NCBI GenBank assembly: GCA_020073015.1
Contig: JAIQFZ010000020.1
Coordinates: 1 to 48,091, forward strand
Direction of reading: 5' to 3'
From: Terriglobia bacterium
GTDB lineage: Bacteria > Acidobacteriota > Terriglobia > Terriglobales > Acidobacteriaceae
Length of the DNA: 48,091 nucleotides
The notes under the pieces were generated by a model. It was given only the letters and a program-made list of their open reading frames with translations, had not been told where the DNA came from and did no database searches. Position 1 is the stretch's first letter. Each line of letters begins with the position of its first letter. Made by a program: the position numbers and the translations under genes. This document shows, in pieces, positions 1-8,176 of this stretch.

Positions 1-19
1 CAGGGCAGGCTCTGCCCGC
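1..19. repeat. Dispersed palindromic repeat, copy at window edge
   Basis: The first 19 bases contain a short hairpin (GGGCAG / CTGCCC arms). They are the exact reverse complement of positions 28569-28587, so this is one of two opposite-orientation copies of an intergenic element in the window. The element may extend beyond the left edge. Confidence 0.6.
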
Positions 20-138
20 GAAAAGAGTCAGCGGCACTACATCGGGCTCCGCCATCCGAATCCTGCTGCCATACTGAAATCGCAGCATGACCGGTTGGTT
101 CTGAAATAATCAGAGACTGTAGTAAAACTGTAGTAGCC

Positions 139-228
139 GGAGAGGTGGCCGAGTGGTTGATGGCTCCGGTCTTGAAAACCGGCGTGCCCGAAAGGGTACC
201 GGGGGTTCGAATCCCTCCCTCTCCGCCA
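139..228 (+). tRNA. tRNA-Ser (anticodon TGA)
   Basis: A full class II tRNA is visible. The acceptor arm GGAGAGG pairs with CCTCTCC, the D-arm region reads GTGGCCGAGTGG, the anticodon loop CTTGAAA carries TGA, there is a long variable arm (GTGCCCGAAAGGGTACC), the T-arm reads GGGGGTTCGAATCCC, and the sequence ends with discriminator G plus an encoded CCA at 226-228. The long variable arm and TGA anticodon identify serine, reading UCN codons, mainly UCA. Confidence 0.97.
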
Positions 229-264
229 TCTTCAGTTTCGCTGGCTTCAGGCCGAGCCGTGCTC

Positions 265-936
265 TCAGTACGTCCGCTGCACTTCAGAGCAGAGAATCGA
301 GAGGTGGTCCATCCACTCTCCGCCGCGGGAGCGAAATCCAACCACCACGGCGCCCGGCGGACATTCAGCTTCCGCCGCACGTCCCCCGGGTCTGGGGATG
401 CTAACTGGATTCGTCATTTCTGTTTGACGGTTGCGCCCGCGCCGGTCGTCGAAATCGCTGCGGTCGCCGCGGTCGCCGACTTCGCGCAGCGAACTGCACT
501 CGCCAATAGCCTCGTCAATCGACGCGCCCGTCCGTCCCCTCAGTCCACGCAGCACCGTGCCGGGAGAACATTGCGCATCGTGCACAGTTCGTCCGCCCGC
601 GGGTCCGGTGCGGGCCGTAGTGCGGCGCTCTTCCCCGAGCGAGCCGTCGGAGCGCATCGGAGCGCAATCAAGCCAAGCCTGGTTGAAATATTCGCCGGTT
701 TGCACGTGGAAAGCGACGGCCACGAAGCCGCCGCCGCACCTCGCGTCGGGCATGGGTCTGCCGCCGGATCCGCCGCCGAAGTCGCGTTCCAGCACTTCAC
801 ACCCCAGCAGCAGAATGACGTTGCGGTACTGCGAGAAGGCGAGCGTGGACAGGACCAGGCAGCCTACGAGGAGCAGGCCGGTCTTCATCGAAACAGGTTT
901 TGAGGGGGCGGATCCGCTTTTGTTTGAAGTCAGCAT
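265..936 (-). CDS. Secreted protein with three Cys-flanked glycine-rich repeats
   Basis: 223 aa. The start at 936 is chosen because AGGAGG lies 8 nt upstream; a longer frame to 1011 has no such site. A hydrophobic signal-like segment (MKTGLLLVGCLVLSTLAFSQ) begins about residue 17, so the protein probably enters the envelope or is secreted. The mature part holds three repeats of about 30 residues with the pattern C-x2-G-x-V-x2-G-x-R-x-R-x-G-x2-x-D-x4-5-C, roughly around residues 66-100, 118-148 and 188-217 (for example CSPGTVLRGLRGRTGASIDE and CPPGAVVVGFRSRGGEWMD). The paired cysteines suggest one disulfide per repeat. I know of no function for this repeat; carbohydrate or surface binding is only a guess. 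It is a single gene between the tRNA and a divergent operon. Confidence 0.75.
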   Translation of the reverse strand: MLTSNKSGSAPSKPVSMKTGLLLVGCLVLSTLAFSQYRNVILLLGCEVLERDFGGGSGGRPMPDARCGGGFVAVAFHVQTGEYFNQAWLDCAPMRSDGSLGEERRTTARTGPAGGRTVHDAQCSPGTVLRGLRGRTGASIDEAIGECSSLREVGDRGDRSDFDDRRGRNRQTEMTNPVSIPRPGGRAAEAECPPGAVVVGFRSRGGEWMDHLSILCSEVQRTY

Positions 937-1204
937 AAGCAAACCTCCTGGTGACGATCGTCGGCTGCAACTGCAGTACGAGGCAGCCACTCGGCTGGAT
1001 GCTAGTGTCACTCCCCGGCGAAGTCAACGTGCATGTTTAGCTTCCCCATACTCCGCGTCCCGTTTCTGCCCTTCTTGTCGTGCTTCAGACGTCCAGACCC
1101 AGGCGGGGCTGTTCTTCTGCGATCGGCGCAGTCCCGCAATGGAACTCATGCGTCACTGACTCCTCCTCTCCGGGCGTGAGAGCATCATTGGGGAGGAGGT
1201 GACT

Positions 1205-1606
1205 ATGTTTCAGCGCTTTGCTGCCAGTACCGCGGTCGCTTCCATGGTAATCGCCGGGGCGGTTCTTATCGTATGCTTTGTGCCGGGTCTGACCTTCGGA
1301 AGAATCTATCCCCTTCCGATCTTTTGGTGTGTCGCTCCGTTCGCATGGGGAATTTGGGCATTGCTGATACCCTCGGCGTGGATGCCGAGTCGCTTGCCTC
1401 TTTGGGGAGCAATCCTGGGACTCATCGCAGGGTCGTTGGCGGCTTTCGTTTTGAACCTGCCTTCCCGGCTTTTCGGAGCGGCCGTCTCGCTCCCTTTGCG
1501 TGGAGTGGCGGTTCTCGTCATGGTGTTGTTCTACTACTTGCTCTGGATGCTGGTGCGTGCCGCTTGCCGGTCTCTGGCGTCCGCCGCCCCTGAGAACAGG
1601 CGGTGA
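1205..1606 (+). CDS. Small integral membrane protein, unknown function
   Basis: 133 aa. The ATG at 1205 is chosen because a strong GGAGGAGG ribosome site ends 5 nt upstream; the GTG at 1199 overlaps that site. The protein is almost entirely hydrophobic, with about four membrane segments (around residues 10-30, 40-60, 68-88 and 97-118) and a short basic C-terminus. No family is recognised. Its stop codon overlaps the GTG start of the next gene by 4 nt (GTGA), so it is probably translationally coupled to the radical SAM protein and the membrane spermidine-synthase-like protein that follow, and is the first gene of that operon. Confidence 0.75.
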   Translation: MFQRFAASTAVASMVIAGAVLIVCFVPGLTFGRIYPLPIFWCVAPFAWGIWALLIPSAWMPSRLPLWGAILGLIAGSLAAFVLNLPSRLFGAAVSLPLRGVAVLVMVLFYYLLWMLVRAACRSLASAAPENRR

Positions 1607-2592
1607 GCGGTCCCGGAGCCATGAACCGAGCCGAGTTCCAACCCGCTTATCTCGAACTGTGGCAGTCCGGAGAATTGTCGCGCCGCGTCGAGCTTGGCTT
1701 GGAGAAGCTGGCGGACTGCGTCCTGTGCCCGCGCAACTGCCACGTGAACCGAATCGAAGACAAGACCAAAACGTGCAGGACCGGGCGCTACGCCGTCGTC
1801 AGCAGCTCTTTCGCCCACTTCGGTGAGGAGCGCTGCCTCCGTGGCACTCATGGCTCCGGAACCATCTTCTTCAGCTGGTGCAACCTGCGTTGCGTCTTCT
1901 GCCAGAACTACGAAATCAGTTGGCTGGGCGTAGGCCGGACCACCACACCTGAGGAATTGGCTGCGATGATGTTGGCATTACAGGCGCAGGGCTGTCACAA
2001 CATTAACCTGGTCACCCCGGAGCACGTCGTTCCACAGATTCTTGAAGCGCTGTTGCTGGCGGTGGAGCGTGGGCTGCGTCTCCCTCTCGTTTACAACACG
2101 AGCGCGTACGACTCGCTCGATTCCCTCGCGCTCATGGACGGTGTGGTGGATATCTACATGCCCGATTTCAAGTTCTGGGATCCGGAAACAGCGCGTCGTT
2201 ATGCCAAGGCTCCGGATTACCCCGAAGCTGCGCGCCGTGCGATCCAGGAAATGCATCGCCAGGTTGGACCGCTGGTCACGGATGAGCATGGTGTCGCGTT
2301 GCGCGGTGTCCTTCTGCGGCATCTGGTGATGCCCGATGGTGCAGCCGGAACCCCGGAAATCATGCAGTGGGTCGCCCACGAGTTGAGTCCTGAAACCTAC
2401 GTGAACTTGATGGCGCAATACCGCACCGCCGCTCATGTCACAGCCAAGCGGTATCCCGAAATCAACCGCTGTATTACCACGAGCGAATTCCAGCAGGCCC
2501 TGGATGCCTTTCGCGCCGCGGGCCTCCATCGACTTGATCACGACTCCGGTGCGATGCCGGCAGATAGTGCCTTTGCTTTTCGACTGCCGTGA
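1603..2592 (+). CDS. PflA/PflX-like radical SAM protein
   Basis: 329 aa, cytoplasmic. The radical SAM [4Fe-4S] motif is CNLRCVFC (C93, C97, C100). A Cys-rich N-terminal segment (C39, C42, C46, C58) precedes it, as in uncharacterised pyruvate formate-lyase-activating-enzyme-like proteins of the PflX type. There is no adjacent glycyl-radical enzyme, so the substrate is unknown and a PFL-activase role should not be assumed. The GTG at 1603 overlaps the previous stop; an ATG at 1621 is an alternative that would trim six residues. The C-terminus overlaps the next gene by 4 nt, again as GTGA. Clustering with a second radical SAM enzyme of the AmmeMemoRadiSam set 4 kb downstream suggests a shared pathway, which is inference. 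Confidence 0.88.
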   Translation: MSGPGAMNRAEFQPAYLELWQSGELSRRVELGLEKLADCVLCPRNCHVNRIEDKTKTCRTGRYAVVSSSFAHFGEERCLRGTHGSGTIFFSWCNLRCVFCQNYEISWLGVGRTTTPEELAAMMLALQAQGCHNINLVTPEHVVPQILEALLLAVERGLRLPLVYNTSAYDSLDSLALMDGVVDIYMPDFKFWDPETARRYAKAPDYPEAARRAIQEMHRQVGPLVTDEHGVALRGVLLRHLVMPDGAAGTPEIMQWVAHELSPETYVNLMAQYRTAAHVTAKRYPEINRCITTSEFQQALDAFRAAGLHRLDHDSGAMPADSAFAFRLP

Positions 2593-4955
2593 ATTCTAAT
2601 GGTCACGCTGTGAGCGCGGGACAGCCACTCTCGGCAGCAATCCTCACATCCCTCAGGCTTCGCGCGATCCTGGTTCTCATTGGTTTCACGGCCACCGTCG
2701 CCCAGATTGTTCTGATGCGCGAGCTGATGGTGGTCTTCTATGGCAACGAGATCTCGCTTGGGGTGATGCTGGCCAGTTGGCTTCTCTGGACGGCGATCGG
2801 CAGCAGCCTGCTCGGCCGGTTTGGTGCTCGAACGCTGAAGCCGGCCAGGCTCATGGCAGCTTTACAGACGCTGCTTGCGCTCCTCTTCCCCGCGACCATC
2901 TTAGCGGTGCGCGCCAGCCGGAGCGTGGTTCACGCGCTTCCAGGAGAACTCCTCGGCCCCTGGCCGATCTTCCTTACTTGCCTGCTTACGCTCAGCTGCT
3001 TCTGCGCCGTATCAGGCTGGGTGTTCGTCGCCGGAAGCCGGTTCCATGTCCATGAGTCCGGCTCATCGACTTCGGTCGCGGTCAATTCTGTCTATCTGCT
3101 CGAGGCGGCGGGATCGGCCTTGGGGGGAATTCTCGCCAGCCTGATCTTGCTCCGCTCTCTGAACTCCCTGCAGATTGCTTTCCTGGTGAGCGCACTGAAC
3201 TTCATGGCCGCGGCGACTCTCAGTCTGCGAAGACGAACGCATCGGATCGTCGCGGTTTCGGCCTTAGTGGTCGCGTGGGTCCTTGTCGGTCTGCCGGAAG
3301 GCGGCCGCTTGGAAACCGCCTCTCTGGCTCGCCTGTGGCCTGGCTTTCGCCTGCTGGACACGCGCAACTCGGTGTACGGCAATCTGGCGGTCCTGGAAGC
3401 AGGCGGAGTTCGCAGCCTCTTTGAAAACGGGCTGCTGATGTTCAATGCGCCGGATCCAGCCACCGCCGAGGAGAGCGTGCACTTTGCCCTGCTCGAGCAC
3501 CCCGTTCCCCGCAGTCTTCTTCTCATCGGAGGCGGTGCGGGCGGAAGCCTGCTGCAGGCTTTGCAGCATCCCAGTCTTGAACGGGTGGATTACGTTGAGC
3601 TCGATCCCACCGTGCTCGAGCTTGCGCAGCAATATTTCCCGGAACAATGGGCCGCGGCGCGCGCGGACGCGCGCGTCCATGTTCACCATGCGGACGGACG
3701 GTTATTCCTGAAAACCACCGACCAGGCGTTTGATGTAATCATCGTCAATCTACCCGCTCCGCAGACGGCGCAATTGAACCGCTTCTATACCTCGGATTTC
3801 TTTCGCGAAGCGGCGGAGAAGCTTGCGGACGGAGGAGTGTTCTCGTTTCAGCTGCACGCTGCGGAAGAGTACCTGAGTCCCGACCTGAGCGCCTTCCTGC
3901 GCTGCGTGGTCAAATCGCTGCAGGAAGCATTTCCCGTAGTACGCACGATCCCCGGCGACACTGTACATTTCTTTGCCGCCAAGCGGGAGGGCGTCCTGGC
4001 CGCCGATCCCAACGAGTTGCTGTCTCGCCTGCGATCCCGGCACCTGCGAACGAGCTACGTCCGCGAATACTACATCCCGTTTCGCATGATGCCCGACCGC
4101 GTCGCCGATCTTGCGCAGAAAATCCAGCCTCGTCCCGACACGCCCGTCAACCGCGACCTGGCTCCGATCGCCTACTACTTCGACGTTGCTCTGTGGAGCA
4201 CGCAGTTCAATCGCGAGTATCAATCCATTTTCGAGTCCATCGCGCAAATGCGATTTGGAAGGCTGGTGGCCCTGGCGGCTGCTCTGCTTCTTGGTCTTGC
4301 CGCGATCTTCCGCTGCTGGCCGCGGACCGCCGCCCGCGTGCGCGCGAGTGCGGGGTTCTGCATCGCTCTCGCAGGCCTGACCATGATCAGCCTGGAAGTG
4401 CTGCTCCTGTTGGGCTTTCAAGCCATCTACGGCTACGTCTACCACGAACTCGCGATCCTGATTGCGCTGTTCATGACGGGCATGGCCCTCGGAAGCTGGT
4501 GGCGTTTGCGCTCGACCGCCCGCTCTGCACGCGCGCTGACTCCTCGTGCAGGTCTGATCCGGCTGGCCGGGCTCCAGGTTCTGGCTGCTGTGGCTCCAGT
4601 TCTGCTGTATCTGTTCTTCAGTTCTCTCGCTGGCATCAGAAGCTCGGGCATGCTGATGTTCGTGAGTCAGATTGTCTTCCCAGCAATGGCTTTGCTGGCG
4701 GGTGTGCTCGGTGGATATGAGTTCGCTCTTGCCACCGAAGTTTTTTTTGCGGACGCACAAGTGCCGCAGGCAGGCATAGGAATGCTGTACGGGATCGATC
4801 TGCTGGGGGCGTGCCTGGGCACGCTGCTGTTGAGCGCGTTCCTGCTCCCGCTCTTCGGTTTTCTCAAGGCAGCTTTGTTTATTGCGGTGGTGAACCTGGT
4901 ACCCGCTCTCCTGGCCGTCGGGGTGGGTCGGTCCAAACTGGAGCCTCAGGTATGA
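2589..4955 (+). CDS. Membrane-embedded spermidine-synthase-like protein
   Basis: 788 aa. The N-terminal third (about residues 25-235) has six to seven membrane helices, the middle (about 250-480) is a Rossmann spermidine synthase-type domain, and the last part (about 555-785) again has several helices. The nucleotide-binding features are present: GGGAGG at 314-319, VELDP around E337 and ADGR at 368-371. The position that is the catalytic Asp of spermidine synthases (DxxDP) reads N387-LPAP, so both acidic residues are lost and aminopropyl transfer is doubtful. The GTG start overlaps the previous stop, indicating coupling. The 3' end overlaps the convergent MEMO-AMMECR1 gene by 77 bp. An alternative role is transport or sensing of a SAM-like ligand. 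Confidence 0.85.
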   Translation: MNSNGHAVSAGQPLSAAILTSLRLRAILVLIGFTATVAQIVLMRELMVVFYGNEISLGVMLASWLLWTAIGSSLLGRFGARTLKPARLMAALQTLLALLFPATILAVRASRSVVHALPGELLGPWPIFLTCLLTLSCFCAVSGWVFVAGSRFHVHESGSSTSVAVNSVYLLEAAGSALGGILASLILLRSLNSLQIAFLVSALNFMAAATLSLRRRTHRIVAVSALVVAWVLVGLPEGGRLETASLARLWPGFRLLDTRNSVYGNLAVLEAGGVRSLFENGLLMFNAPDPATAEESVHFALLEHPVPRSLLLIGGGAGGSLLQALQHPSLERVDYVELDPTVLELAQQYFPEQWAAARADARVHVHHADGRLFLKTTDQAFDVIIVNLPAPQTAQLNRFYTSDFFREAAEKLADGGVFSFQLHAAEEYLSPDLSAFLRCVVKSLQEAFPVVRTIPGDTVHFFAAKREGVLAADPNELLSRLRSRHLRTSYVREYYIPFRMMPDRVADLAQKIQPRPDTPVNRDLAPIAYYFDVALWSTQFNREYQSIFESIAQMRFGRLVALAAALLLGLAAIFRCWPRTAARVRASAGFCIALAGLTMISLEVLLLLGFQAIYGYVYHELAILIALFMTGMALGSWWRLRSTARSARALTPRAGLIRLAGLQVLAAVAPVLLYLFFSSLAGIRSSGMLMFVSQIVFPAMALLAGVLGGYEFALATEVFFADAQVPQAGIGMLYGIDLLGACLGTLLLSAFLLPLFGFLKAALFIAVVNLVPALLAVGVGRSKLEPQV

Positions 4956-6471
4956 AAACGCGCGAGGTTTCGGATTCTCCGAATACCACAGCCGTAAACA
5001 TGAAAAGGTCCGCGTCCTTGTCGCGCCATGCTTTGGCAGGCAACCCCGCCTTCATCGCGGTCTCGTCCAAAAACGTGTTTCGATCCCAATGTTGCTCGGG
5101 CGCGACCTGAGGAAGCAACAACCCGCGGTAGCGGCCCTTCGTGATCATGAGCCCGTGCTCTCCGACTTTGATGTGATTCAGGTCCATCACTCGCCGCATC
5201 GGCGACAGGACGGAGATCTCGTACTTCAGGTGGGGTAATTCACTGGCCGTCACCGGCCGGAAACGCGTGTCCCGCAACGCGGCAAACCGTGCCACATCGC
5301 GGACCGTCAGCGCCAGGGGCTGGATAGCTGCTGTGTACCCGATACAACCTCGAAGCTCGCCATTCTCCTTGAGTGTGACGAAAGCTCCGCGGTCTTGCGT
5401 CAAGCTCGGAGGCAGGTTCGCGGGAAGTTCATAGAGTTTATTGTCCTTCACCGCAGACTCGACGGATTTCCTGGCAATCTCCAAGAGTTGCCGTTTCTCG
5501 GCCGAGGTCAAAGAAAATTTCGGCGTTTCTGTGCCTCGACCCTCGTCCTGAAACAACGCCACCGCGCCGTAACCGACGACGCGGCTACGGTCACCCGTCA
5601 CGTCGCCCGAGTTCGCATACTTGATCACCTGGGCGCGCGTCGCCCCCAGCCGCTCGGCGGCAATCATGGCGGCCACGATCGGGCCTCCCCCGCACGCTTC
5701 CCACGTCCGGTTTTGGAAGTTGTCCGAGAGTGTGAGGTAATCCCATTCCCCAATCGCGTTTAGGGTTTTTCCGTCCAGAGCGACGGCCTGCTCGTAAGGG
5801 TGATAATGCGAAAGATCGGAACTGGCCACGATCAGCGTGTCCGTTCCTCGAACCAATTCTGCGAGCGCGACCCCCAGGGCGCGGCTCGCTTCATAGCTTT
5901 GCTCGCCCATGATGATGGGCACCAGTTCGAAATCCGAGAGTGTCCGCTGCAGGAACGGCAGTTGTACTTCGAGAGCGTGTTCGGCCCCATCCTTAGAAGG
6001 AAGATGGCCCCGGCTGGATAGTTTGATGGCGGGGTTCGAGCGTGCCAGCTTCCGGGCGAACTCCTTGTCCACGGCGATCGTCCCGAGAGGAGTGGCATAG
6101 GCGTCACCCTCGTAGACCGAAGCAAACGGAAACGCGTCATAGTGGGAGGGCGCGATCACGACGACCCGATGCGTCGGCCGCCCTCTCAATAAAACATAGC
6201 TATGCGCGGCTACCGCCCCGGAGAACTGATAGCCCGCATGGGGTGCGACCAAGGCAATGATCTGCCCTTTTTGCGCGGGCACACTGGCATGGGCAAGGAA
6301 CCCGTCCACGGTCGCTGCCAGTTCCTTGGGGTCGCCAGGATAAAAAGATCCCGCCACAGCTGCTTGCCGGATCTGCTCCCCCGATCCCGCTAGCGGGCTC
6401 TTTGCAATTCCTGAACATGCCACTAATAAGGGAATTGCGATCAGCAGCGCGACTCTGATTTTGGCACTCAT
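4879..6471 (-). CDS. AmmeMemoRadiSam proteins B and A fused (MEMO-AMMECR1), predicted lipoprotein
   Basis: 530 aa. The start at 6471 follows GGAG with 5-nt spacing. The N-terminus MSAKIRVALLIAIPLLVAC is a lipoprotein signal with lipobox LVAC (C19), so the protein is predicted to be exported and lipid-anchored. Residues about 35-310 are a MEMO domain, with metal-site candidates H78 (APHAGY), H110 (PSHY), D219/H222 (SSDLSHY) and C260 (ACGGG). Residues about 320-500 are an AMMECR1 domain with the hallmark RGCIGY at 374-379. A proline-rich tail of about 30 residues runs into the overlap with the convergent gene. MEMO, AMMECR1 and a radical SAM enzyme form a known co-occurring set of uncertain function; here two are fused and the third lies 17 nt upstream on the same strand, so they are likely one operon. 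Confidence 0.93.
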   Translation of the reverse strand: MSAKIRVALLIAIPLLVACSGIAKSPLAGSGEQIRQAAVAGSFYPGDPKELAATVDGFLAHASVPAQKGQIIALVAPHAGYQFSGAVAAHSYVLLRGRPTHRVVVIAPSHYDAFPFASVYEGDAYATPLGTIAVDKEFARKLARSNPAIKLSSRGHLPSKDGAEHALEVQLPFLQRTLSDFELVPIIMGEQSYEASRALGVALAELVRGTDTLIVASSDLSHYHPYEQAVALDGKTLNAIGEWDYLTLSDNFQNRTWEACGGGPIVAAMIAAERLGATRAQVIKYANSGDVTGDRSRVVGYGAVALFQDEGRGTETPKFSLTSAEKRQLLEIARKSVESAVKDNKLYELPANLPPSLTQDRGAFVTLKENGELRGCIGYTAAIQPLALTVRDVARFAALRDTRFRPVTASELPHLKYEISVLSPMRRVMDLNHIKVGEHGLMITKGRYRGLLLPQVAPEQHWDRNTFLDETAMKAGLPAKAWRDKDADLFMFTAVVFGESETSRVFIPEAPVWTDPPRRPGERVPGSPPQ

Positions 6472-6488
6472 AGGAACTCCGATCCGCC

Positions 6489-7757
6489 TCAACTCCAAAC
6501 GCCCGGAATCACGTGTTGGCAATATTCGCACTTTCCTTTGCGAACATGGTTCTGCGTGATCGTGAACCCAGCGCGCTCGATGAGCAGACGGCGGCACTTC
6601 GGGCAGCGTGTGTTCTCGGCCGGATGCCCGGGCACATTCCCGATGTAGGCGTACTGCAAACCTTCGGCGTCAGCAATCGCCTTGGCGCGTTCCAGGGTTT
6701 CGACCGGCGTGGGAGGCAGGTTTTTCAGCAGGTACAAAGGTTGAAAGCGCGTGAAGTGGATCGGAACGTCAGTTCCGAGATTGGCTTTGATCCACCGCGC
6801 GAGCTCGCGAAATTCGGTATCGCGGTCATTCAGCGTCGGAACGACCAGGTGCACGATCTCCATCCACTTGGCTTCCTTCCGGGTTGTGACCAGCGTATCC
6901 AGCACGGGCTGAAGCTCGCCATTCACCACCTCGCGGTAGTACTTCGCGGAGAATGCCTTCAGATCAATCTTGATGGCATCCACGTGCTTGCAGAGGCGCT
7001 TCAGCGGCTCTTGCTGAATAAAGCCGTTCGACACCACCACGGCCTTCGTTCCTTGCTCCCGGGCCGCATCCGCGGCGTCGGTGACAAACTCGTTGAAGAC
7101 GGTGGGTTCGCTGTAGGTGAAAGCCACGGCCGGACAATGGTTCTGTTTGGCCAACGCCGCGACGTCTGCCGGCGGCATATACCGGGCTGGCAGATCCTCC
7201 GGCATGGCCTGCGAGATTTCCCAGTTCTGGCAGAACTTGCAGTTCACGTTGCATCCGGCGGTGGCCAGGGAGAACGCCAGAATGCCGGGATGGAAATGGA
7301 AGAAGGGCTTCTTCTCGATCGGGTCGATATGAGCCGCACACACCCGCGAGTGCACCAGCGAATAGTACGTCCCTCCCCGGTTTTCGCGGACCCGACAATG
7401 CCCGCGCTGCCGGTCTCCTACCACACAGCCGCGCGGACACATCTTGCAGCGGACGTTCTTGCCTGGCAGCTTTTCGTAGAATCTGGCCTCCACGCGAAAA
7501 TGGGCATCATCGTCTGCCAAGGAGGGAACTCCAAGAGCAACCGCCGGGCTGCCGTGAAGGCAGGCTGCGGCGCAAGCCGCCAGGCACGGGAGCGTTGTTA
7601 CCTTCAAGAACGTTCTGCGATCCGCGGGTGCGGCAGCGATCGCCCGGAGGGGGACAGAAAATCCCAACTCCGAAACGCGATCCATCGACTCACGCTCTTG
7701 GTGAAGAACCTGCAGCAAGGAGTGGCACAGGGCGTGGGTGGCATTCGCGGTGTCCAT
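6489..7757 (-). CDS. AmmeMemoRadiSam system radical SAM enzyme with Tat-type leader
   Basis: 422 aa. The start at 7757 has GGAGGTG 5 nt upstream. An N-terminal extension of about 85 residues carries DRRTFLK (R47, R48), a good twin-arginine motif, followed by a hydrophobic Ala/Cys-rich stretch ending near AVALG (residues 72-76). This implies Tat export of a folded iron-sulfur enzyme. The catalytic domain has CNVNCKFC (C169, C173, C176), a preceding Cys cluster CKMCPRGC...C (C104, C107, C111, C121) and a C-terminal four-Cys element (C385, C388, C410, C413) likely to bind metal. It lies 17 nt upstream of the MEMO-AMMECR1 lipoprotein gene. The reaction is not known for the family. Confidence 0.92.
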   Translation of the reverse strand: MDTANATHALCHSLLQVLHQERESMDRVSELGFSVPLRAIAAAPADRRTFLKVTTLPCLAACAAACLHGSPAVALGVPSLADDDAHFRVEARFYEKLPGKNVRCKMCPRGCVVGDRQRGHCRVRENRGGTYYSLVHSRVCAAHIDPIEKKPFFHFHPGILAFSLATAGCNVNCKFCQNWEISQAMPEDLPARYMPPADVAALAKQNHCPAVAFTYSEPTVFNEFVTDAADAAREQGTKAVVVSNGFIQQEPLKRLCKHVDAIKIDLKAFSAKYYREVVNGELQPVLDTLVTTRKEAKWMEIVHLVVPTLNDRDTEFRELARWIKANLGTDVPIHFTRFQPLYLLKNLPPTPVETLERAKAIADAEGLQYAYIGNVPGHPAENTRCPKCRRLLIERAGFTITQNHVRKGKCEYCQHVIPGVWS

Positions 7758-8176
7758 GAGTGCACCTCCGCGCGAAGAACCTACCTGGCACTGTTCACAT
7801 GCTCGGAATCGTCATCGATTGTCCAGTCCCGCCAGAAACGACTGAAGCCCACATTCGGAGTGTGCGAGTCAGCCGTGCCTATGGCACTCGCGGGCGTTCT
7901 CAACACCCCCTCCCGCCAGTGAACTGGCGGGCTATTGTCAGTGGTCCCTCCGGGACCCACTGCCTTGCTCCGGCTGGGATGTCAACAGAGCCAACCTACT
8001 TCTATTTTTCTACCACTCGGCGGCAGGATTTGCAGTGACGGTGGACACGTGCCGGGGTCATCATCCCCGCCTTGCGCCCGGGGCCGGTGTAAACTACTTG
8101 CCGTCTTCCCTGACTCGAACGAAATACCCAAACCAGTGTGGCACAACTCCGTCTAAGAGAAATATTGGAGGTTGCA
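7758..8176. other. Divergent intergenic region with two hairpins
   Basis: 419 nt between the divergent radical SAM gene and the M16 peptidase gene. Short frames here have no credible ribosome site and no recognisable product. The middle holds the hairpin pair listed at 7912-7962. The last 80 nt should carry the peptidase promoter, but I could not assign convincing -35 and -10 boxes. Confidence 0.6.
7912..7962. repeat. Tandem hairpins (dispersed repeat type)
   Basis: Two adjacent palindromes. The first has perfect 9-bp arms CCCGCCAGT / ACTGGCGGG with a 2-nt loop (7912-7931). The second (7939-7962) has arms CAGTGGTCCC and GGGACCCACTG with a single-base bulge. There is no T-tract on either strand, so these look like a dispersed repeat element rather than a terminator. 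Confidence 0.65.

Noticed and set aside
145-903. Plus-strand 252-codon frame starting within the tRNA
   Set aside because: It overlaps tRNA-Ser and lies opposite the secreted repeat protein, which has a signal peptide and a strong ribosome site.
1603-2592. Pyruvate formate-lyase activase proper
   Set aside because: No glycyl-radical enzyme is adjacent, and the sequence type is that of the uncharacterised PflX-like group.
6513-7922. 469-codon plus-strand frame opposite the radical SAM gene
   Set aside because: Antisense shadow of a gene with clear catalytic motifs.
7760-8038. Short frames in the divergent region before the M16 gene
   Set aside because: They read through palindromic repeats and lack ribosome sites.
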